From positions 209,535-273,534 of the forward strand of contig DEQW01000001.1 in the NCBI GenBank assembly GCA_002360635.1: a stretch of 64,000 nt of DNA, given 5' to 3'. A model generated the notes under the pieces. The model was not told where the DNA came from, did not search any database, and worked only from the letters and a program-made list of their open reading frames with translations. The translations under genes and the position numbers were made by a program. This DNA is from Flavobacteriaceae bacterium UBA3356 (GTDB taxonomy: Bacteria; Bacteroidota; Bacteroidia; Flavobacteriales; Flavobacteriaceae). Shown here in pieces: positions 35,981 to 45,238 of this stretch. Positions within the stretch are counted from its first letter, which is position 1. The number at the start of each line of letters is the position of its first letter.

Positions 35981-37198
35981 TTAAATAGGTGGTTTTTTTA
36001 GAAAAATGAGAAAACCAATAGCAACTAAAATAATGCTTCCTGCAATTAGAAATGGATAATAAAAACCACCGGTAACCAACCAAGTTCCTAAAATGGGACC
36101 TAAAATCTGACCAACGCTGTTTGTTGAACTTTGTATTGAAATATTTCGCCCTGTATTTGTTTTGGATAACAAGGATACCGCAGACAACAAATTAGGTGTA
36201 ACCATAGCACCACCAGCAGCAAACACCACAATTAAACCGTACACAACAAATTCATTTTTGAAAAAAGGAAAGGCAATTAATGAAATTCCTGAAATGAATA
36301 ACCCAAAGCCAATTTGCTTTTTAGTAGATAGAATCTTTTCCCCATAACTGGCAAATACAGGCTGCAAAACAGCCATTATTGTACCACACAGCATAAAACC
36401 AATACCAACCTGGTTGCTGTTAAACCCTAATTCGTCTTTACCGTAGATTGAAAAAACAGTTTCAAACAAAGTCACCACAAATTGGATGACAAATGATAGC
36501 GCCAATAGGACAAGGAAATATTGGCTGAACGAGAACCGAAAAGTGAATTTTTGAGTTGTAAATTTATGGATGCGAACAGAATTTTTTAGCCATTTTACAA
36601 CAATGACTAAAACAATAGAACCTAATAATGCAGCGAATAAAAAAGGTGTGGAAAATCGACCCAAATGTAGTTGACCAATTGCATACTCAAAATGAAGGTC
36701 TGATTGCGAAAGAAAGCCACCGATAACGGGTCCAAAAATAACCCCTGAACTAATGGCTACACCAGACCAGGCCATTATCTTCGTTCTACGTTTTTCAGAG
36801 GTAATATCACTTAAATATGCGTTGCTTACAGGAATAACGGAAGAAGTGAAAACACCACCAAAAATCCGAGCGATATATAGCATAGTAAGTGATGTTGCAA
36901 GCCCAGTTAGCAATTGCATTATTACAAAGCCAATCAAACCAATAATAATGACGGGTTTACGACCATATCTGTCAGATAACTTTCCCCAAACGATAACAAA
37001 AATTAATTGAAATAGAGGATAAATACTGGTAAGCAACCCAATATGGAAGTTGATTAAATCGGTGTCGAGATTGTCTTTTAAAGCTAATCTTTCGGTATAG
37101 TAAGGAAGGGTTGGCAATAATATACCATAGCCCAACATCACTACAAACAAACTCAATAGAATTAAAAATATCCTGTTGAGTTTTTCTTTTCTATCCAT
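35981..37198 (-). CDS. MFS transporter (drug/H+ antiporter-like)
   Basis: A 405-residue protein with 12 predicted TM segments. The loop 2-3 motif WGKLSDRYGRKPVIIIG is the classic MFS motif A, and motif C-like GPVIGGFLSQ is seen near residue 155, as in DHA1 exporters. It begins directly at the stop of the CopB-type ATPase and is the last gene of the 24-gene minus-strand run. Its substrate is unknown; given its neighbour, export of metal or metallophore is possible. Confidence 0.85.
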   Translation of the reverse strand: MDRKEKLNRIFLILLSLFVVMLGYGILLPTLPYYTERLALKDNLDTDLINFHIGLLTSIYPLFQLIFVIVWGKLSDRYGRKPVIIIGLIGFVIMQLLTGLATSLTMLYIARIFGGVFTSSVIPVSNAYLSDITSEKRRTKIMAWSGVAISSGVIFGPVIGGFLSQSDLHFEYAIGQLHLGRFSTPFLFAALLGSIVLVIVVKWLKNSVRIHKFTTQKFTFRFSFSQYFLVLLALSFVIQFVVTLFETVFSIYGKDELGFNSNQVGIGFMLCGTIMAVLQPVFASYGEKILSTKKQIGFGLFISGISLIAFPFFKNEFVVYGLIVVFAAGGAMVTPNLLSAVSLLSKTNTGRNISIQSSTNSVGQILGPILGTWLVTGGFYYPFLIAGSIILVAIGFLIFLKKPPI

Positions 37199-39316
37199 TT
37201 ATTTTTTACCGATTTTTCGCTTCAATAATTGCGCATTAATAGCCACTATAATTGTACTCAAACTCATAAATACCGCTCCTACAGCTGGTCCTAAAACAAA
37301 GCCAGAAGAGTATAGAACACCTGCAGCTAATGGAATGGCCACCACATTATACCCAGTTGCCCATATTAGGTTCTGAATCATTTTATTGTACGTAGCCTTT
37401 CCGAACAAAATTAGGTTTGCAATATCTTGTGGATTGCTATTTACCAATATAATATCGGCTGTTTCGGCGGCTACATCAGTACCAGAACCAACAGCGATTC
37501 CTACATCAGCTTTGGCAAGTGCGGGCGCATCGTTTACGCCGTCTCCAGTCATAGCCACAAACTCTCCTTTGTTTTGTAATTCTTCTACAATTTCTACCTT
37601 TTGGTGTGGTAGCACTTCGGCATAGTAGCCATCCAATCCTAATTTTTCACTCACAGCTTTGGCTGTTTTTTCATTATCCCCAGTTGCCATCAAAACTTTG
37701 ATATTATTCTTTTTAAATATTTTTATAGCTTCCGCAGATTCAGGTCTTATTTCATCAGCAAGCGCAATGTATCCTGCTAGTTGTCCTTCAATTAATACAA
37801 ATACAACAGTTTCAGCAGCGTCACTATAAGCATCTTCAGGAATAGTTATTTTTTCATCCCTTAAAAAACCAGGACTAACCACTTTTACTTGCTTACCTTC
37901 TACATTGGCCTCAACGCCTTTACCTGTAATTGCATTAAAGTTTTCAGGCTTTGGGATGGTCATATTATCTTCTTTGACTTTTTTAATAATACCTACGGCG
38001 ATAGGATGTTCCGAACTTTGTTCCAATGCACTCGAAAGCCTTAAAATTTCTTCAGCTGAATAAGTTTCGCTAACAGACTCAATTCGAGTAACGCCAAAAT
38101 CGCCTTTGGTCAATGTTCCCGTTTTATCAAACAATAAAGCTGATATTTTTCGGGATTCTTCAAAAGCTGTCCTATTTCGAATTAATAACCCGTTTTGAGC
38201 TGAAACAGCAGTAGAAATAGCAACCACAAGTGGTATGGCAAGACCTAATGCGTGTGGACAAGCAATGACCATAACGGTAACCATTCTTTCTAAAGCATAG
38301 ACAAATGGAAAGCCTAAAATCAGCCATACCGCTAATGTTCCAAAACCAATACCTAATGCGATATAGGTAAGCCATTTTGCAGCTCTATCCGAGAGGTTTT
38401 GCATTTTTGATTTGGTTTTTTGCGCTTCTTCGACCATTTTGATGACCTTGTTGAGATAGCTATCTTTTCCAGTATGCTCAACCTTTACTTTTAAGGTACT
38501 GTTACCATTTACCGAACCACCAATAACCTTATCGTTTTCATCTTTTTTTACAGGTTTGGATTCGCCTGTAAGCATAGATTCGTTCAGGTAACTTGAACCG
38601 TCTACTATAATCCCATCAGCAGGAACTTTTTCACCTGGTTTTACAAGTATTACGTCATCTTTCAGTAAATCTTCCAGAGGAATATCTTCAATAGTGTCGC
38701 CTTTTACCCTGTGAGCTTCGGCAGGCATCATACTAACTAAAAGCTGTAATGCTTTTGAAGCGCCTAATACACTTTTCATTTCTATCCAATGACCAACAAG
38801 CATAATAGCAATTAGTGTTGAAAGCTCCCAGAAAAAGTCAACTCCTCGTAAACCAAAGACAGTTGCAGAACTGTAGAAATAGGCGACACTTATTGCCATA
38901 GATATAAGTGTCATCATACCAGGTGCACCATTCTTTATTTCGGAAACAAATCCTTTAAGAAAAGGCCAACCACCATAAAAATATACAACAGTGGAAAGTG
39001 CAAAAAGGATGTATGGATTTCCTGGAAGTAAAAATTCATAACCAAAAAATTCTTGAATCATTGGTGAGAAGAACAATATGGGGATGGTAAGCACGAGTGT
39101 TACCCAAAACCGTTTTCTAAAGTCTGCAATCATCATTTTATGATGGTCGTGACCCATTTGTCCGTGACCCGGATTATGACCCGAATGGTCTCCACCTCCA
39201 TTTCTCATTTTGGAATGATCCATTTTGGAATGATCTTCTTTTTCGTGGTTCATTTTAGAATGATCCATTTTCGAATGGTCCATTTCGTTGTTTTTGTGAT
39301 GCTCGTGATTTTCCAT
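37199..39316 (-). CDS. CopB-type P1B copper ATPase with His/Met-rich N-terminus
   Basis: 705 residues. The N-terminus replaces HMA domains with repeated DHSKM units among His-rich sequence (MDHSKMDHSKMNHEKEDHS), a likely copper-binding tail. The membrane site is ACPHALGLAIP, the CPH form typical of the CopB (P1B-3) class. DKTGTLTKG is the phosphorylation site, SSEHPIAVGI is the HP motif and GDGVNDAPAL is the hinge. The last TM region has FMSLSTIIVAINA. It exports Cu or Ag ions from the cytosol. It ends exactly where the MFS gene begins. Confidence 0.92.
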   Translation of the reverse strand: MENHEHHKNNEMDHSKMDHSKMNHEKEDHSKMDHSKMRNGGGDHSGHNPGHGQMGHDHHKMMIADFRKRFWVTLVLTIPILFFSPMIQEFFGYEFLLPGNPYILFALSTVVYFYGGWPFLKGFVSEIKNGAPGMMTLISMAISVAYFYSSATVFGLRGVDFFWELSTLIAIMLVGHWIEMKSVLGASKALQLLVSMMPAEAHRVKGDTIEDIPLEDLLKDDVILVKPGEKVPADGIIVDGSSYLNESMLTGESKPVKKDENDKVIGGSVNGNSTLKVKVEHTGKDSYLNKVIKMVEEAQKTKSKMQNLSDRAAKWLTYIALGIGFGTLAVWLILGFPFVYALERMVTVMVIACPHALGLAIPLVVAISTAVSAQNGLLIRNRTAFEESRKISALLFDKTGTLTKGDFGVTRIESVSETYSAEEILRLSSALEQSSEHPIAVGIIKKVKEDNMTIPKPENFNAITGKGVEANVEGKQVKVVSPGFLRDEKITIPEDAYSDAAETVVFVLIEGQLAGYIALADEIRPESAEAIKIFKKNNIKVLMATGDNEKTAKAVSEKLGLDGYYAEVLPHQKVEIVEELQNKGEFVAMTGDGVNDAPALAKADVGIAVGSGTDVAAETADIILVNSNPQDIANLILFGKATYNKMIQNLIWATGYNVVAIPLAAGVLYSSGFVLGPAVGAVFMSLSTIIVAINAQLLKRKIGKK

Positions 39317-39334
39317 TATAGTATTGTTTAAGTG

Positions 39335-39628
39335 TTATCGTAATTTTTTTCTCATTGCTTCCGATATGTTTTCGGCATAGACGCCATAAGCATCTACTAA
39401 AAGACCTTTAAGCCCTTTTTTGGAAGATATTGCATATAAAATGCTGTTATCATCGGTACTGCTCATTCCTTCAAAGCGATATATTTTATCCACTTTAAAA
39501 TCTTCTGGTCGAATCTCAATTTTCAGGGAAGCACATTCCAGACATTCAGGTTTTAAGTTGAAATCATAAGGGTATTCGTTTGTCTGCAAATCGTTAATAG
39601 CTTCTGAAAGGGTGTCATAATTTTTCAT
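39335..39628 (-). CDS. Small protein of the so-called phosphoribosylpyrophosphate synthetase group (function unknown)
   Basis: A 97-residue soluble protein with CLECASLKIEIRPEDFKVDKIYRF (in part: RPEDFKVDKIYRFEGM) and ILYAISS. Bacteroidota databases often name such proteins phosphoribosylpyrophosphate synthetase, but it is far too short and has no PRPP-binding motif, so the name is probably carried over from an adjacent true PRPP synthetase gene such as the one two genes upstream here. The CLEC pair could bind metal. It is part of the minus-strand run. Confidence 0.6.
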   Translation of the reverse strand: MKNYDTLSEAINDLQTNEYPYDFNLKPECLECASLKIEIRPEDFKVDKIYRFEGMSSTDDNSILYAISSKKGLKGLLVDAYGVYAENISEAMRKKLR

Positions 39629-39634
39629 TTATTT

Positions 39635-40279
39635 TTATTTATAAGTCATTGTAAAATAACTGTTGTCTTCTTCGGTAAATTTTTGAAAGGTCAATAGACT
39701 TTGTGCATTTAATTTCTCGTTAACAGTATAATTGAGTTGCTTAATGCGAATTCCCAAGGCATAGGCCTTAATGTTAATTTTTGAATTAATATTATTTTCG
39801 CTATTATTAAATTTTCGGTCGTAAATTTTTATGGTACTTTTTGAGCCAAAAAAATTCAACAAGCCCGAATCAAAACTCATTTCCAGTTCTATATTTTCAA
39901 GATTTTTCAAGTCGTAGAGTTCTTTAAATTTTTTAGAAGTGGTATTAATTTCGGTTTCTTTTGATTTTGGGTTTGAAAATGGAAATGCCATTACCATTAT
40001 ACTGGCTTCATCAGGCTTACAGCGATAGGTTGTGGTGTATTTATCGGTCGCTATTTTGTCTTTATCAAACAATTCCGTAACCACCTTAATTTCATAGTAT
40101 CCATTTTTCTCTATTGTTTTACCAGCTTCAAAAGTTTGTTTATTGAGAAAAGCACCTTTTTCATCAAAATTCTCACGAATGACCAATCTGCCTGAAATCT
40201 GCCCAATAAGCATTTCAGTTTGTCCAGTCATTGTGATGCTGAATAAAATAATCAGTACTATGAAGATTCGACTTCTCAT
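39635..40279 (-). CDS. Exported hypothetical protein
   Basis: A 214-residue protein with a signal peptide (IFIVLIILFSITMTGQ). The mature part is beta-rich with many Lys and Glu and no recognised domain; the overall look is like DUF3108-type envelope proteins. Its ATG overlaps the TGA stop of the PRPP synthetase gene (ATGA), so its translation is coupled to that enzyme although it is exported. Confidence 0.55.
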   Translation of the reverse strand: MRSRIFIVLIILFSITMTGQTEMLIGQISGRLVIRENFDEKGAFLNKQTFEAGKTIEKNGYYEIKVVTELFDKDKIATDKYTTTYRCKPDEASIMVMAFPFSNPKSKETEINTTSKKFKELYDLKNLENIELEMSFDSGLLNFFGSKSTIKIYDRKFNNSENNINSKINIKAYALGIRIKQLNYTVNEKLNAQSLLTFQKFTEEDNSYFTMTYK

Positions 40280-41169
40280 ATATGGTGCATTAATCTCTTT
40301 ACCTCTTTTGCCAGTATATCGCTTAAATCTATGCCATTGGACGGATGCGGAATGGTATTGCAGGTCACTATCTTTTCTACTCCGGAATCCAACAAATCTT
40401 GATAGGCATTACCTGAAAAAACGGCGTGAATACCAACACATATAGGTGGTCTCATCCCTGCTTTTTTCAAATGCACCACGGTTTCAATCATCGTTCGCGC
40501 CGTAGAAATAATATCATCTACCAAAATAGGTGTGGCATCTTTGTATTTGTCCACATCAGGAACAGAGACTTCTACATCACGGTCACCGTGACGCACCTTT
40601 TGTAATACTGTAAATGGTGCTCCTGCATTTTTAGCAACTTCAGAAACCCATTGTTCACTTTCAGAATCGGGACCGATAAGTACTGGGTTTTCGATGTTTT
40701 CCTTTATCCAATCTGAAATAGCATCGGCAGCGTGAATTACTTTATTTGGAATTTGATACACTTCTCCTAATGAACTAATTCTATGCAAGTGAGGGTCAAC
40801 CGTGGTAATGCTATCGGCAAAACCTGAAATCAATTTTCCAAAGAAACCAGAAGTTACCCCTTCGCCTTCATTAAATACTTTGTCCTGCCTCATATATGCC
40901 AAATAGGGCGCTACCAAACAGGTGCACATTGCCCCTAATGATTTGGCAGTATGACTTAAAAAATAAAGGGGCAATAGTTTTTCGTCTGGTTCGTGCAAGG
41001 TGCATACCAGTACAACACATTTGTCTTTAACATCAGATAAGATACGTGTATAGGATTCTCCATCAGGGAAGTTGCGCAAAGTGGCTTTGCCAACTTCGGC
41101 ATCCATTTTTGTAGCCATTAGTTCTGTGAGTTTTTCGTTTCCGGGAAGACTGAATAATATTGTTTTCAT
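40276..41169 (-). CDS. prs: Ribose-phosphate pyrophosphokinase (PRPP synthetase)
   Basis: A 297-residue enzyme making PRPP from ribose 5-phosphate and ATP. RMPH-like sequence is seen as LAYMRQDKVF, the divalent-metal region as TTVDPHLHR, and the PRPP loop as PILVDDIISTARTM. It is shorter and more divergent than housekeeping Prs and resembles the archaeal-like class that travels with AMP-phosphorylase-type genes. It lies 6 bases after such a gene, so the pair probably handles nucleotide-derived ribose phosphates. Confidence 0.85.
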   Translation of the reverse strand: MKTILFSLPGNEKLTELMATKMDAEVGKATLRNFPDGESYTRILSDVKDKCVVLVCTLHEPDEKLLPLYFLSHTAKSLGAMCTCLVAPYLAYMRQDKVFNEGEGVTSGFFGKLISGFADSITTVDPHLHRISSLGEVYQIPNKVIHAADAISDWIKENIENPVLIGPDSESEQWVSEVAKNAGAPFTVLQKVRHGDRDVEVSVPDVDKYKDATPILVDDIISTARTMIETVVHLKKAGMRPPICVGIHAVFSGNAYQDLLDSGVEKIVTCNTIPHPSNGIDLSDILAKEVKRLMHHI

Positions 41170-41175
41170 AGTTTT

Positions 41176-42678
41176 TTAAATTATAGTTATGATGTCATTA
41201 TGGTTGTTATTATATTCCAGAGCATAGTTGAGTTCGCCTTTGGATTCAGCATATATGGTATAAAGCAGTTGGTTCTCTTCGATTTGTTCTCCCAAATGCA
41301 CATTTAGAAGAATCCCTGCCGATTTAGATTGTGGTGCTCCAGAAAGCTTGGCCAGTTTTGCAATTTTACGGTTATCAATTCGTTGCAAAACGCCTGACTT
41401 TTCAGCTTTAATTTCAATTTTATAAGGTGCTAAAACTGGTTTTGAAAATTGACCTTGCGCCTTACAAATGGCTACGAATTTTTCATATGCTTTTCCAGAT
41501 TTGAGAATTTTATGTGCGGTTTCCTGTCCCTTTCCTTTTTCTACTTTTCCAGAAAGTTCTAATAGTTCAGTAGCTAAAAGCAATGCTCTTTCTGTTAAGT
41601 CTTTAGGTGCATCTTCCTCATTTTTCAAAACTTTTAATATATCTATGGCTTCTAAAGTTGGACCGATACCCCTTCCAACAGGCTGCGTGCCATCCGTAAC
41701 TACAACTTTTACATTCAACCCAACAGCAGTTCCAACGGTTTCCATATGATTTTTTAGTTTTTCTGCCATTTCGGTACTGCGAACCTTGGCGGTTTCTCCC
41801 ACGGGAATATCAATGACCACGTGAGTAGAACCAGCTGCTGCCTTTTTAGAGAGTACTGAAGCGATGAGCTGACCTTCGCTATCAATATCCAAGGCTTTTT
41901 CAATTTTAATGAGCACATCATCGGCAGGACTTAACTGCGCTGTACCGCCCCAAACAAAACATCCGCCTTCTTTTTCTACTACGGTCTTTATTTCCTCGGA
42001 AGAGAGCGTAACATTGGTCAGTACTTCCATTGTATCTGCTGTGCCTGCTGGCGAAGTGATTGCCCGTGAGGATGTTTTTGGCATAGTAAGCCCATACGCG
42101 GCAACAATGGCAACTACCAATGGTGTTGTCCTATTGCCAGGCAATCCGCCAATACAATGTTTGTCGACCACGATATCCTTGTTCCAGTTCAGTTGCTTTC
42201 CGGAAGCAATCATTGCTTTCGTTAGGTCGGATATTTCATCAATATCCATTCGGTCGCCAGCACAGGCAGTAATAAATGCCGAAAGGTGGATGTTGGAATA
42301 ATCGCCTTCCACGATATCGGTTATGATGTTGTTATAGGCCTTATAATCCAGTTTTTTGTTATAGATTTTTGCCCTGACGTGGCTTAAGGATTCAATAGGC
42401 TCTAAATGGGAAACATATAATGTATCGTTTGGGGAAACATTGAGTTTTTTCGCAGCAGCATCTGATAGTCCGATTTCATTAGGCAACAGAATATCAGAAT
42501 TCAGGACATTAAGACTTGCTACGATTGATGTATTTGCATTGGATATTCTTATTCGGGTAAGTGCCTCAAACCCTTCTGAAATACAGACGTGGCAATCTTC
42601 GCGCATATACACTACATTTTCGTTTTGGGTATAGATTCCGAGATGTTTATATTTTAATATGTTTGAGTGTGTGTCCAT
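41176..42678 (-). CDS. Thymidine/AMP phosphorylase family enzyme
   Basis: A 500-residue protein. About 80 extra N-terminal residues precede the phosphorylase core, as in archaeal AMP phosphorylase rather than bacterial DeoA (about 440). The phosphate/base signature reads KHCIGGLPGNRTTPLVV, and PKTSSRAITSPAGTADTMEV is strongly conserved. The archaeal enzyme turns AMP and phosphate into adenine and ribose 1,5-bisphosphate, leading to type III RuBisCO. No RuBisCO or R15P isomerase gene is in the window. Coupled to PRPP synthetase, it may salvage ribose from nucleotides under stress. Confidence 0.82.
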   Translation of the reverse strand: MDTHSNILKYKHLGIYTQNENVVYMREDCHVCISEGFEALTRIRISNANTSIVASLNVLNSDILLPNEIGLSDAAAKKLNVSPNDTLYVSHLEPIESLSHVRAKIYNKKLDYKAYNNIITDIVEGDYSNIHLSAFITACAGDRMDIDEISDLTKAMIASGKQLNWNKDIVVDKHCIGGLPGNRTTPLVVAIVAAYGLTMPKTSSRAITSPAGTADTMEVLTNVTLSSEEIKTVVEKEGGCFVWGGTAQLSPADDVLIKIEKALDIDSEGQLIASVLSKKAAAGSTHVVIDIPVGETAKVRSTEMAEKLKNHMETVGTAVGLNVKVVVTDGTQPVGRGIGPTLEAIDILKVLKNEEDAPKDLTERALLLATELLELSGKVEKGKGQETAHKILKSGKAYEKFVAICKAQGQFSKPVLAPYKIEIKAEKSGVLQRIDNRKIAKLAKLSGAPQSKSAGILLNVHLGEQIEENQLLYTIYAESKGELNYALEYNNNHNDIITII

Positions 42679-42706
42679 ATTTTATTGGTTGTTGTGATTT
42701 TTCGAT

Positions 42707-44083
42707 TTATTCTATTTCTTCGATGGTGTATAATTGCGGAATTTCTGCATCCCACCCATAGGTTTCCTTGATGCCTTTTTGCAATGCTTCTGCACTCTCT
42801 TTTTCACCGTGTACAATGAAAATACGTTCGGGTTTGTTTTTTATCTTATCCATCCAGTCCATAAGTTCTGCGTGGTCTGCGTGTGCCGAAAGCCCTTCAA
42901 TTTCTGCAACTTCCATATCAAAGGGCACCCATTTTCCATAGACTTTTAGTTCCTTATCGCCTTCCAATAATTTTCTGCCTCGCGTACCTTCAGCTTGATA
43001 ACCCACAAAGAGCAAAGTGTTGTTTGAATTTTGTGCTTGGGTTTCGAGATAGTTGAGCATTCTTCCGCCAGTAAGCATTCCGCTTCCTGCAATCACGATT
43101 TTTGGTATGTTATCGGTTCGTAATTCCATAGTTTCCCGATAACTGCTTACGACCGTAAAATGTGAACACATTTCATCACATTCATTCTCATCTAGTCTGT
43201 GCCAGTCCCTTGTGCGATGAAACAATTCTAATACACTTGCTCCCATTGGGCTATCCATTATCATTTGTATTTTTGGTATTTTCTTCTCTTTCAATAATTT
43301 CCAAAAAATCAGCATCATCAATTGGGCACGTTCTACTGAAAAACTTGGAACAAATAGGCTGCCACCTCTGTTGATGGTGTCATTGACCAATTTTTCTATC
43401 TGTGGAAGTGCTTCTATTTCATCAGGATGAAATCTTCCTCCGTAGGTGGATTCAATAAATAATACATCTGCCTTTTTTGGCTTTAATGGCGGAAACAGTA
43501 ATAAATCGTTTGTTCTGCCTATATCGCCAGAAAACACAAAACGTTTCCTGTGCACATCCAACTCAATATAGGTTGCACCCAGAATATGTCCGTTGTATTG
43601 GAAGCGAGCCCTAATACCATCAAATAACGGAATCCATTGTGATTGTGGAATTCCTTTAAAGTGTGGGATAGTTTTTTCTACATCCTTTAAATCGTATAAT
43701 GGTTCTGCGGGACTATGTTTGGAATAGCCTTCCTTATTGGCACGTTCGGCTTCTTGCTCCTGTATTTTTGCACTATCATTCAAAATGATTTTTGCAATGT
43801 CCAAAGTAGGATTCGTACCATAAATGGGACCATTGAAGCCTTGTTTTACCAATCTGGGTAAATAACCTGTATGGTCCATATGACCGTGGGTAAGCAAAAC
43901 AGCATCAATATCACCTACATTAACAGGTGGGTACTCCCAGTTTTTAAGGCGTAATTCCTTTAACCCTTGGAAGAGGCCACAGTCTATAAGTATTTTTCTA
44001 TCTCCTGTATCCACCAAATATTTTGAGCCAGTCACGGTGCCTGCCGCTCCCAAAAAGTGGATGTTTATTTTTTTGTTTTTCAT
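42707..44083 (-). CDS. MBL-fold beta-CASP exoribonuclease-like protein
   Basis: 458 residues from ATG 44083; an upstream in-frame ATG adds 10 residues that would run into the next gene region. LLTHGHMDHTGYLP holds His66, His68, Asp70 and His71 of the two-zinc site, and FSGDIGRTND and GLSAHADHAEL are later metal motifs. The C-terminal half is a beta-CASP and RMMBL-type RNA-specificity domain. Such proteins process or degrade RNA. It lies 28 bases before the phosphorylase gene, fitting RNA breakdown feeding nucleotide salvage. Confidence 0.87.
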   Translation of the reverse strand: MKNKKINIHFLGAAGTVTGSKYLVDTGDRKILIDCGLFQGLKELRLKNWEYPPVNVGDIDAVLLTHGHMDHTGYLPRLVKQGFNGPIYGTNPTLDIAKIILNDSAKIQEQEAERANKEGYSKHSPAEPLYDLKDVEKTIPHFKGIPQSQWIPLFDGIRARFQYNGHILGATYIELDVHRKRFVFSGDIGRTNDLLLFPPLKPKKADVLFIESTYGGRFHPDEIEALPQIEKLVNDTINRGGSLFVPSFSVERAQLMMLIFWKLLKEKKIPKIQMIMDSPMGASVLELFHRTRDWHRLDENECDEMCSHFTVVSSYRETMELRTDNIPKIVIAGSGMLTGGRMLNYLETQAQNSNNTLLFVGYQAEGTRGRKLLEGDKELKVYGKWVPFDMEVAEIEGLSAHADHAELMDWMDKIKNKPERIFIVHGEKESAEALQKGIKETYGWDAEIPQLYTIEEIE

Positions 44084-44097
44084 CGTTATAGTATTTA

Positions 44098-44352
44098 TTA
44101 ATGTCCACCACAACAGGAAGGCGTATTTCCTTTGTCTTGGTTCGATTTGCTCAATTCCGCTATTTCGTTATATAGATTGCGGGAATCCTCTTTTATTACG
44201 AGTGCCAACTTCTTTACGGATTTAGGCTCGAAGTGTACCATACCCAATAATATTTCGAGGGCTTCTTCAAGTAGTTTAGAATCATCTTCCAATGCTTGGT
44301 AAAATGGCTCTAAATCTATACGGTTCTGTTCTTTCAGTTCTTCTGTTTTCAT
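44098..44352 (-). CDS. Small hypothetical protein with C-terminal CCGGH
   Basis: An 84-residue acidic helical protein ending PSCCGGH, a possible metal or thiol site. No family recognised. It lies 14 bases upstream of the ribonuclease gene and in the same run. Confidence 0.5.
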   Translation of the reverse strand: MKTEELKEQNRIDLEPFYQALEDDSKLLEEALEILLGMVHFEPKSVKKLALVIKEDSRNLYNEIAELSKSNQDKGNTPSCCGGH

Positions 44353-44393
44353 TTGTATTATTTTTAAAAATTAGTAATTATTCATTATTTGAA

Positions 44394-45236
44394 TTAATGG
44401 GATCTACATAATTCTCTTGAATCTTCGAGTATCTTATTTTGCCTTAGCTTACTGATACCCATTTGTTCCAAAAAGTCTGGATTTTCGTGTAGCTCCTTGC
44501 AGAGTATGATGCCTTGATCCAATAATTTTGTTTTTTCAGCTTTGGTAAGTGTTGTTAAAGCGGTTAAGGGATGTAGCCCCGATTTATCTATTCTGTCCTT
44601 GAGACCATTTCCTCTTGGATAATCCCAACTGCTTAAAAGCATTCCAACACATTTCCCGTACTGAATGGCATCGGTTGTGAAACGCGTATTGGTGTACACA
44701 GCTCCTTTATGAAGTTTAGCCTCGTGACCTTTTTGGTGTTCCCATTGCTTTTCTACGTCCAAAAACCGTGAATGGATATATAATGGGATTTTTACATTAC
44801 AAAACCTGCCTTGGTCGCTATGGTATTTGCATTCAATCATATAGTGTTTGTTTTCTTTTTGGGCGATAACATCAACTTCGTGCTGTACACAATTACCTTG
44901 AACAATAACTCCCACATTTGTGCTAAAGCCTTCCATCTCTAAAATCTTACCAACAAATTTTTCAAAAGGAAATCCTGATGGCCCTAATTCCATTATCGCT
45001 TTTTTTAGCTTGTATTTTGAGGCACTTACACGAGATTTACGCTTAAGCATTTTAAATGCCATCTGATAGATTTTTTTGGTTGTCATTCCTTCTTCAATCT
45101 GCTCTTGTACTTTCCGGGCTACATCCTGAATAATATCCTCATCTGCCCGTGAACGCCGCAGGGAGTTGATGAGTTTGTTTACATCAAAGGCTTCGTACTC
45201 ACCAGAGTATTTTTTTATTAAGACTGATTTATTCAT
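44394..45236 (-). CDS. ATP-cone domain fused to a Mrr-like endonuclease domain
   Basis: A 280-residue protein. Residues 4-90 form an ATP-cone (IKKYSGEYEAFDVNKLINSL), the nucleotide-sensing module known from ribonucleotide reductase and NrdR. Residues 90-210 form a PD-(D/E)XK nuclease with HEVDVIAQKENKHYMIECKYH, the Asp and ExK catalytic set. A helical C-terminus follows with EQMGISKLRQNKIL. The fusion suggests DNA cleavage controlled by the ATP/dATP state. It lies between a universal stress protein and a ribonuclease gene, so a stress-linked role is likely. Confidence 0.82.
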   Translation of the reverse strand: MNKSVLIKKYSGEYEAFDVNKLINSLRRSRADEDIIQDVARKVQEQIEEGMTTKKIYQMAFKMLKRKSRVSASKYKLKKAIMELGPSGFPFEKFVGKILEMEGFSTNVGVIVQGNCVQHEVDVIAQKENKHYMIECKYHSDQGRFCNVKIPLYIHSRFLDVEKQWEHQKGHEAKLHKGAVYTNTRFTTDAIQYGKCVGMLLSSWDYPRGNGLKDRIDKSGLHPLTALTTLTKAEKTKLLDQGIILCKELHENPDFLEQMGISKLRQNKILEDSRELCRSH

Positions 45237-45238
45237 TG

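Noticed and set aside
39335..39628. Small gene as a true PRPP synthetase
   Set aside because: At 97 residues it lacks all PRPP synthetase motifs; the real enzyme is encoded at 40276-41169.
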